Assembly (NCBI GenBank): GCA_036346255.1
Contig: CM070639.1
Location: 26,690,165-26,754,164, forward strand
Length of the DNA stretch: 64,000 bases
From: Ampelocalamus luodianensis
Taxonomy: Eukaryota > Streptophyta > Magnoliopsida > Poales > Poaceae
Direction: 5' to 3'
The notes beneath the pieces were generated by a model that had not been told where the DNA came from, did no database searches, and was given only the letters and a program-made list of their open reading frames with translations. Positions within the stretch are counted from its first letter, which is position 1. The number at the start of each line of letters is the position of its first letter. Below, one piece after another: positions 57,057 to 64,000 of the stretch. Position numbers and translations under genes: made by a program.

Positions 57057-59704
57057 TGTGCTGTTCGGGTCACCCGAAGAGCTCCGCGCTCTGAGCCCTT
57101 CATCTCAAGATCTACGGTCGAGGTTGGTTTGAGTGTTCGCGTCGCCCGAACGGCCCAATCCACGTGGACCGTTGGATTTAGATCCAACGGTGAGCCCCTT
57201 TGTGGATCATGCGCGTGCGTTTTTCTCCCGCGCGTGGGCCGTTAGATTCCGAATCAAAGGCCCACGTTCATCCACGTTGATTCCTTTTTTATAAGCTTTG
57301 TTTTAATTCGGTAAATCTTTATTTATCAACTGAAAATTATATTAAACTTTGAAAACTCGTAAGTAATTCATTTTAAAACCTTTTTAGATTATTCCAGTTG
57401 GGATAAATTCATGTTTAACTAGAGTTTAATATAAAAATACATTTAGATATTGTTCTATGCCAGAAATTTTTTCAAATAATATTATCTTGTTTTCAGCCAT
57501 TTTAGAATATTCCAAAAATTGATTTGAAACTTGTAAAATGCATATCTTTTTCTGTATAACTCCAAAATGTGCAAACTCAAGCTTGTTAATTTCCTCTGTT
57601 AACATACTTTAATATGAAATAGGTTTTTCTCTTGTTCATATTCCTGAAAAATGATATGTGCTAGTTTTACAACTTCGAAAAATCATAAGTAAATCATTTT
57701 AACTCCGAATTAGGTAAACTCAACTTTGCTGTTCTTAGGATATCAATATCTACCTGGTGTAAAAATTTTAGGTTCTAGATCATTCTAGAAATTTATGCCA
57801 TGAACAGTACCAGTAATTAATTTAAATTGGATTTTTCAGGCTGAGAGAAATGGTTTTAGCCATAACTTTTACATGCTTAGTTCAAATGCAGTAATTCTTG
57901 TTCCTAAAATTGTCTAAAATCGATATCTTGCTGCTGTATAAATTTCATGGGATTTGAGTGACTTTTGTTGTTGAGTTTTATTTAGTGTTCTTCGTTCTTA
58001 TTGGTTTTATCACCTTTTCGCGTTAGGTTCCGAAGAGATTGTTGATCTCGAATCTGATCCACAATGACGGACTACGCCTCTGACAAGGCAAGCAGATGTA
58101 GCATTCATTTGATCATGTTGATCCTATTAATTTCAAATTCTAATATATTGTTTGCAAATTCTACATATGCATTGCTATGTTGTTTTAACTATTGTCGATA
58201 GTTAACCCATTAGATGCATTATCAATAGGCAAATGTTTGTTCTCTACTACTGAGCCTAGGGTTACTTGCTGTGATTTTGGGTTCGTTGGATGGACCCTGT
58301 CACTTAGTAGTTTTCGAGTATGTCGTTTAGCCATGCTTAGCTATCGGTAGAAATGGACGGTTATCGACTTATCGATAACCTTGATCACACAAATGCTTAT
58401 TACGACTTTATGTTTCAGCTTTATGCTATGTTTAAATGCAAAAACTAAAAATGAAAACAAAATGATTTGGACTTGGGCGCAATGGTAAGATGGTGTGGTC
58501 TTGGGTGTGACTGGAATGGTGCCCGAGTCAATTAAGGACCGAACATCTTGTGAGTCTCTGTTATCCAGGCAATTTGTGCATGCTAACCACAATAGAGGGA
58601 AATGGGACCTCTCTTCACTTAGTACTTTGGCGTGTGTTGGCAACGAGTCGCAGGAGGGCGTGTGTGCGTTGTGTTGTGATAAAATGAAATGGTTTATGTG
58701 TTGGGAGCATTGTAGTTGTCCGAAGAGCTTTACCCCGAGGGGTAGTTGCCTTTTCGGCTTTACAATGTAAGCGTATGGGCGGCGGTCCATACGAGCGGCT
58801 CGTAGTTGATACACAATATTGGAAACGTCTCGTAGGACTTAGCCGTGCTGGCATACCATAGGAAGTGTGCTAAATCATGTGGCAAAAAGGCGGTCTGAAG
58901 TGTGGGTACATTGGTACACCCCTGCAGGGTAAAACTATTCAAATAGCCTTGTCCTAGGTTATGGACACGCTTGGGTAAGCTTTTCAAGAGTTAGACTACA
59001 ATATTTTAATTAAAACTTGATGGGTGGTATGAATCAGGGATTCATGCTATGTTGTGATGGCTATTGGGTTAGTCACCTCTAGGTGGTTACTTGTTATTTA
59101 CTGATTACTCGCTGTTATTTCAATGCTGAAAAACAGATTTTACCAATTGCCTTCAATCTATTACATTATTGCAAATGAAACTTGCTTTATGCGTCCAAAT
59201 AACCATATAACTATTTCCCTTTGAATTCAGCTCACATGTAGTTATATATAGGCTTGTTACTCGTAAGTCTTGCGAGTACATTATTGTACTCATCTGTATT
59301 GCTTGTTGTGTGCAGAGGAAGAAGGTGAGCCCAAAGTGCCTCACTTTTGTGAGTTGTGTGGCGATGTGTGGGCGACTAGCTTGCGGCTGGTCGGTTGCTC
59401 TCGTGGTTATGGCTAACCGGTCATCTTTTTGTTAAAGCCATTTTATGGCACCCATTTGCTTCCGCTGTTATTTGATATTCATGTCATTTAGCCGGTCGGC
59501 TGTCTTGTAATAACTTTATATTATGTATGTCGTTGCTAGACTTGTTATAATATGATGTATGGAATTGATGCACGCTTTTGTAAAGATGTATGTGTGCTGC
59601 ATTTCTGGGAAGCACATGTCCATCGAGGCATGGGTTATTTTGTTTGTGATGCTAGGGCCAATGGAAGGCTAAGTATTACAAGCTAAATAAACCGAGGTCT
59701 CACA
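57057..59704 (+). repeat. P: plus-strand LTR fragment, right piece
   Basis: It continues the fragment 27330-28767 after H and runs to the LTR end GAGGTCTCACA at 59704. It includes CCGTTGGATTTAGATCCAACGG, a 9-base inverted repeat around 57170-57191, the hairpin (58359-58380) and TGCAGAGGAAGAAGGTGAGC (59311-59330). No primer site or gag follows; instead an inverted LTR fragment begins at 59705. P is therefore the remnant of an element whose interior is lost. Confidence 0.85.
58359..58380 (+). other. Conserved LTR hairpin, P copy
   Basis: GGTTATCGA, loop CTTA, TCGATAACC: nine perfect pairs. Confidence 0.65.
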
Positions 59705-60101
59705 ATATGGTTCTAGTATTACCAATTAAATATCCTAAGCCTCGATGGACATATGCTTTCCAGAATTACAGCACACATATATCTTTACAAAATCATGCAT
59801 CATTTTCATACAACTTACAATACCAAGTCTAGGAAAAGACATACAATATATCGAGTTATTACAAAAGAGTCGACCGGTTAAAAGACATCAAAGTAACATA
59901 AATGACAACGGAAGCAAAAGTGCCATAAGATGGTGATAACAAAAACCAATCGGTTAGCCAATAACCCACAAGGAAACCGACTGGACCGCCAAGCTAGTCG
60001 CACCCACCGCAGCAAAACTCACAAAAGTTGATCCCTTGGGGATCCACTTCCTCCTCTGCAACAACAAAGCAATGCAATTGAGTACAAAAATGTACTCGCA
60101 A
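59705..60101 (-). repeat. M: inverted LTR fragment, left piece
   Basis: It matches the H LTR starting about 43 bases inside its end: TATGGTTCTAGTATTAC, then GCCTCGATGGACAT, GAAGCAAAAGTGCCATAAGATGG, ending near TGTACTCGCAA. The TGTGAG end is missing, and it abuts the end of P in opposite orientation. Element X interrupts it at 60102. Confidence 0.8.
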
Positions 60102-60966
60102 TGTAACACCCTAACTCAACAATGAGCCTGGAATGCTACTAAGGTAACCTTACACAAATCTAACTTTCAGCTCGTTCGTCCAAATTTCGCGTTCTTGTGC
60201 TTCCATGAAAGCTACGACAATTATCTACAACTTTCGTTATACTGAGATCCCCTAATTCTCCCGTTATCGGATCGAACAAGTCATATTACTAAAACCTGTC
60301 AAACTACTGACGACTCGCAGAACAGTTGCACTAATAAATTCATAACGTTTGCTACAGATGTCCAAAAATACGATCTAGCACTTCATTGAAAGCTAGTGAC
60401 GTCCTCTACAACTTTCTAGGAGATGACAAAGATTGAATCCGTACTTAACCACACCAAAACGTCCCTCTAATGCAATCTGTCCTGAGGCGACAGAATTACC
60501 GCAAAGAACAATTAAGCGCTAATACATCTAAACGAGGGGAAAACGAGGTTACCCTTGACGAACCGATCGCCGGGCACGAAGAGCACCCATTATCGAACTC
60601 TCCTCCAAAGATGGTCCTTCCCTCACCTTCTTCCTCCTCCAACAGCTGCCACCTCCAGCAATCTCCTTCTTCTTGGCCAATCGATCTCGGGTGATCGCCT
60701 TCTTCCTCCAATTGGCGTGTGCACTGCTCATGGTATCAGAAGGCGGCGGTGCATGCTGAGCACGACGTGCTACAGTAACTCATCTAGGTTTCCCTCCTCT
60801 CTTTATTAGTAGCCCCCTCATGGGCCTAAATCCGTGGTCCAAAGCCCATAGCCCAAGTTGTCGAAATTATGCGTAAATCCCCATCTAATCTCCTGTTAAA
60901 ACACTTTTCTAATTGGTCCTTGTCTCTAATTTATTTCTTTCTCTCGAATACATTTGGGGTATTACA
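60102..60966 (-). repeat. X: 3' LTR of another Gypsy element, 0.87 kb
   Basis: It begins TGTAACACCC and ends GGGGTATTACA, so the ends are inverted repeats of each other (TGTAACACCC and TGTAATACCCC). Immediately right of it the sense strand reads TTTAAGAGGTAGAA, a polypurine tract, which fixes the orientation as minus. No second LTR or target duplication is in the window. A short GCAATC or CCTTCTTCTTCC-rich stretch near 60600-60720 is GC-richer than its surroundings. Confidence 0.65.
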
Positions 60967-63070
60967 TTCTACCTCTTAAATGGAATTCGACCCAATCTGC
61001 TCACACTTAACGCCAAAGAATAACCACAGCTAAGAACATACTGACATTACCACATACCTGCATTGAATAATTCTGGATTCTGATCGCGTATGTGAGACTC
61101 CAATTCCCAAGTCGTCTTACTCTCAAAATTATGGAATCATCGCACCTTGATGCAAGCGACGTGTTACGCCTTATTACTCGCCCCATCCTTTCAAGAGTCA
61201 CTCAACGATATCACTCGAGGGCACGTCTTACTCGTGGGTCACGGCTCCAACGAATCTTCACACTCGAATGGCTCCAAAGATTCTCGTAACACCGATTCAC
61301 CCAACACGTTATATTCCCGCTCCATAACTCGAGACGGTCCTCGTGAATGGCTTCCTTCCAAGTCCCCAGAACTTCGTAACAACCAAATATACGTTATGCT
61401 ATCTATCTCTTCGGTCCAAACCACCAAACTTGCATGTAACATATAGAACTCTTGTTCCATCTCTCAGTCGACCTCTTCATCATAACAAGGAGATCCTCCA
61501 TTACGCAGGGATGCACAACAAGATTTATTTTAATCAAACTTTAATAAGCAGATTCAACAAAAAACAAAGGATTCACCATGCCATTCCAACTTTCCTCCAA
61601 AACACGCAAATCCAAAATCGAAGATTCCTCATGAAAACCTTTTCACATTCCAACAAGTTAGTTTGCAAATGAACACCACCTAAGCCAAAAAGAAATCACT
61701 GAATGCTCAATCAAACACTTCATTTATTTTTCTCAACCAGGAAAGAACCACCTTGCCAACCTATAGTCAACTCAAATTGTACGTGTTCTCCGTCATAAAA
61801 CCCAACTCAACCAAGAACCAATAGAGCACTTCTTTACTCAAGAAAACATTCTTTCTCGGATGTTATGTTAAGAAATAACCTTTTCCAAATCATGGGTTTC
61901 CAAATCATCATACTAACTCCTTTCTCTTAACCGACAATCCTAAACGATCCTCAAACCAAAAGAACAACTTTTCTTATTTAGAGGACTCTACTAATCTACA
62001 AAAGGATTTTCTAGTCCACTCCTATACCAAGGAATTATTTTGAAAAAGTTCTATTATCTCAATAAAGATTTTTCACCCACAACCACATCATCTCATTCTA
62101 TTAAAGATAATCAACTTCAAATTCTCAAAGACACAAACTCCTTTACTTTACCCAAAGTATTCTATCAAAGATGAACACACTATTCAAAATTCGCTTCTAT
62201 CCATCTACCTCTACACTTAATATTGGGTCTCCAAGTTCCTAGCGTAAAATGCAAAGCCCAAAATCAACCTCCAAGTCTCCTACTGTGGATTTTTTTTAGT
62301 ATATTTGATAGGAAATTCTCAAATTCATTTACTAAAATTTCACACACCAACTATAACTTCATCATTAATATCCATATTCCTCACTAATCAAGTAATCGCC
62401 CCAAGGTGGTTTATTTCACCAATCTTAGACTTTCTCTAATCCACACCAATCCAATTCGGTTACACAACCACAATATACACGTCAGCAAAACCATAACCGA
62501 TTGATCAAGATTCAAACATACTCAATCACTAACGTCGATAAATAAATATATTCTTTGACCAAGATATCCTTGGAAATAATTTAACTCTCATAGGGTCATA
62601 CTGACAACAACTCCACAACCCTTGTTGTCTCTTTAATTGCCGTAATGTTTAGTTTACTCGCTAATTTCCTCTCATTAAACCACATCTTCATAAATCATCT
62701 ACCCAACCTCGCAAAGTTAATTATCCAATCACGATACTCTAATAAATTTATCAGATCCCATACTTTCAATAATCCCTCATTCCAAAGATGAACAAAAGTC
62801 CTTGGATTATAATTTGCCATAGGTTCCCGTACTTGTAGCACTAATCAATTGTATTCCAATGACAAACATTCCCTAGAATTCTCTCAAAGAAGTTATAAGT
62901 CGAAACCAATTCACCTTCTACTGTTCTTCACATAGACTGGTTCCCAAAATCTCACCACTATCATAAACTTGTTCACTACCAACCAATCGCCCTAATACAC
63001 TCTATGAGGCTTGGCAACACAAGAAGGTTAAATCCTTTCTCAAAAGGGAAGAATCAAACAAATACAAGTC
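60967..63070 (-). pseudogene. X: degenerate pol 3' end
   Basis: On the minus strand, FHNFESKTTWELESHIRDQNP (about 61065-61145) corresponds to the chromodomain-like end of a Gypsy integrase (HHTEEEATWE pattern), placed right next to the polypurine tract as expected. An in-frame stop precedes FHNF. From about 61250 to 63070 I recognise no further domain; the sequence is AT-rich and heavily decayed. The right limit is set only by where M resumes. Confidence 0.5.
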
Positions 63071-64000
63071 TCAACAACAAACTATGAGCCGCTTGTATGG
63101 ATAGAAACCCATACACTACATTGTAAAGCCGAAGGTCAACTACCCTCTAGGGGTAAAGCCTTCGGACAACTAATATGCTCCCAAACATCTGCCTCCTACA
63201 TCCTCCTGTGCTCTGAGCTAGCACACGCCAAAGTACTAAGTCAAGAGAGGTCCCATTTCCCTTTAGTGTGGTTAGCACGAAAAAATGCTCAGTACGGTGG
63301 CACAAGTAATTCGGTCCTTGTTGACTTAGGCACCATTCAATCACACCCAAAAGCACACCATCTTACTATTGTTTTAGTCTAAAACATTTTGTTTTTCAGT
63401 TTTAGTTTTCTCAAATTAACATAGCGCAAGGTGCTGAACATAAAGCCATAATAAGTTTTTGTGTGATCAAGGTTATCGACTAAGTCGACAACCGCCCAAT
63501 TCTACGGGTAGCTAAGCATGACTAAGCATCAAGTCGCAAACTACTAAGTGACAAGGAATCATCCAACGAACCCTAAATCACAGTAAGATAATCCTAAGCT
63601 CAGTAGTAGAGGATAAACATTCACCTACAGATTATGCATCTAGAGGATCATCTAACCGACAATAGTTTAACAACAAAATAGCAATGCATACACAGACTTT
63701 GCAAACATGATATTAGACTTTCAAAAATAATAGGAGCAATATGATCAAATGATGCTACATCTGCTTGCCTTGCTGGTAGTTCTCTTGCTGCAGAGGATCA
63801 CTCTCGGGTTCAACAAATTGTTCGGAACCTATCACAAGAACGCGAAAATCCAATAAGAACGAAGAACACCAAAAAAGACAAAAAAACCAAATTCATCCAA
63901 ATTCTATGAAATTTACACAATAGGAAGATCATGATTTTAAATGAATTTAGCAACCAGAATCAATTAATTTGGACTAAGTATGCAAAAGTTATAGCCTAAA
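63071..64000 (-). repeat. M: inverted LTR fragment, right piece
   Basis: From AACTATGAGCCGCTTGTATGG the sequence follows the H LTR from about 29670 on: CTCCCAAACATCTGCCTCC, TAGTGTGGTTAGCACG, CAATCACACCCAAAAGC, and the hairpin at 63471-63493. About 460 bases of LTR equivalent to 29215-29670 are absent between the two M pieces. It runs off the right edge. Confidence 0.8.
63471..63493 (-). other. Conserved LTR hairpin, M copy
   Basis: GGTTATCGACT and AGTCGACAACC around one base; the one mismatch is U-G in the sense RNA. Confidence 0.6.

Noticed and set aside
57170..57191. CCGTTGGAT/ATCCAACGG inverted repeat as a MITE end
   Set aside because: It lies inside LTR P without flanking duplication and is only 22 bases long; better seen as paired AACGG motifs.
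1..64000. tRNA, rRNA, CRISPR array, bacterial operon or organelle insertion
   Set aside because: I looked for cloverleaf-like segments, regular spacer-repeat arrays, ribosome binding sites with tight operons and organelle gene motifs, and saw none. The only tRNA-related sequences are primer sites.

Overview
The window looks like repeat-rich nuclear DNA of a flowering plant. A grass is my best guess, from the style of the very long LTRs, but nothing in the window fixes the species. I find no host gene, tRNA, rRNA, CRISPR array or bacterial feature. Almost every base belongs to LTR retrotransposons inserted into one another. Most are Ty3/Gypsy chromoviruses of Tekay/Del type: LTRs of 4-5 kb, a methionine initiator tRNA primer site, gag with a CCHC knuckle, then protease, RT, RNase H, integrase and a C-terminal chromodomain. 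I give the elements working names.

Left half. E1 (1-7253, minus strand) runs off the left edge. It shows the start of RT, protease, gag and one complete LTR (2531-7253). E1 sits inside the left LTR of E2 (7254-26112, minus), so the remaining piece of that LTR is 7254-10465. E2 has the best-preserved coding region: gag at 20426-19293, protease-RT at 19468-18188 and an integrase core at 11741-11151. It also has an extra unrecognised reading frame upstream of gag (about 21559-20843) and a complete right LTR at 21780-26112. Inside the E2 RNase H domain lies TRG (12436-17699, minus). TRG is a complete 5.26-kb element with 0.97-kb LTRs, a primer site, a polypurine tract and AGTGG target duplications, but only a gag gene. 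It is therefore non-autonomous, of TR-GAG type.

Right half. A plus-strand LTR fragment, P (about 27330-28767 and 57057-59704), was split by element H (28768-57051, minus; target duplication ATGAG; LTRs of 5.2 and 5.1 kb). H was in turn split inside gag by element N (37412-50330, plus; target duplication AGGAC; LTRs of 4.1 kb). The order of insertion is thus P, then H, then N. The end of P abuts an inverted LTR fragment, M (59705-60101 and about 63071-64000). M is interrupted by the LTR and degenerate 3' end of another Gypsy element, X (60102 to about 63070).

Two signals go beyond ordinary annotation. First, paired LTR copies differ again and again exactly at CAG/CTG trinucleotides, by small indels and shuffles rather than C-to-T changes, and several coding frameshifts fall on the same trinucleotide. 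I suspect long-read consensus error at methylated CHG sites, so not every frameshift should be taken as biological. Second, a short hairpin in the LTR leader recurs in E1, H, N, P and M. Its pairing is kept by compensatory changes and by mismatches that become G-U pairs in the sense RNA.
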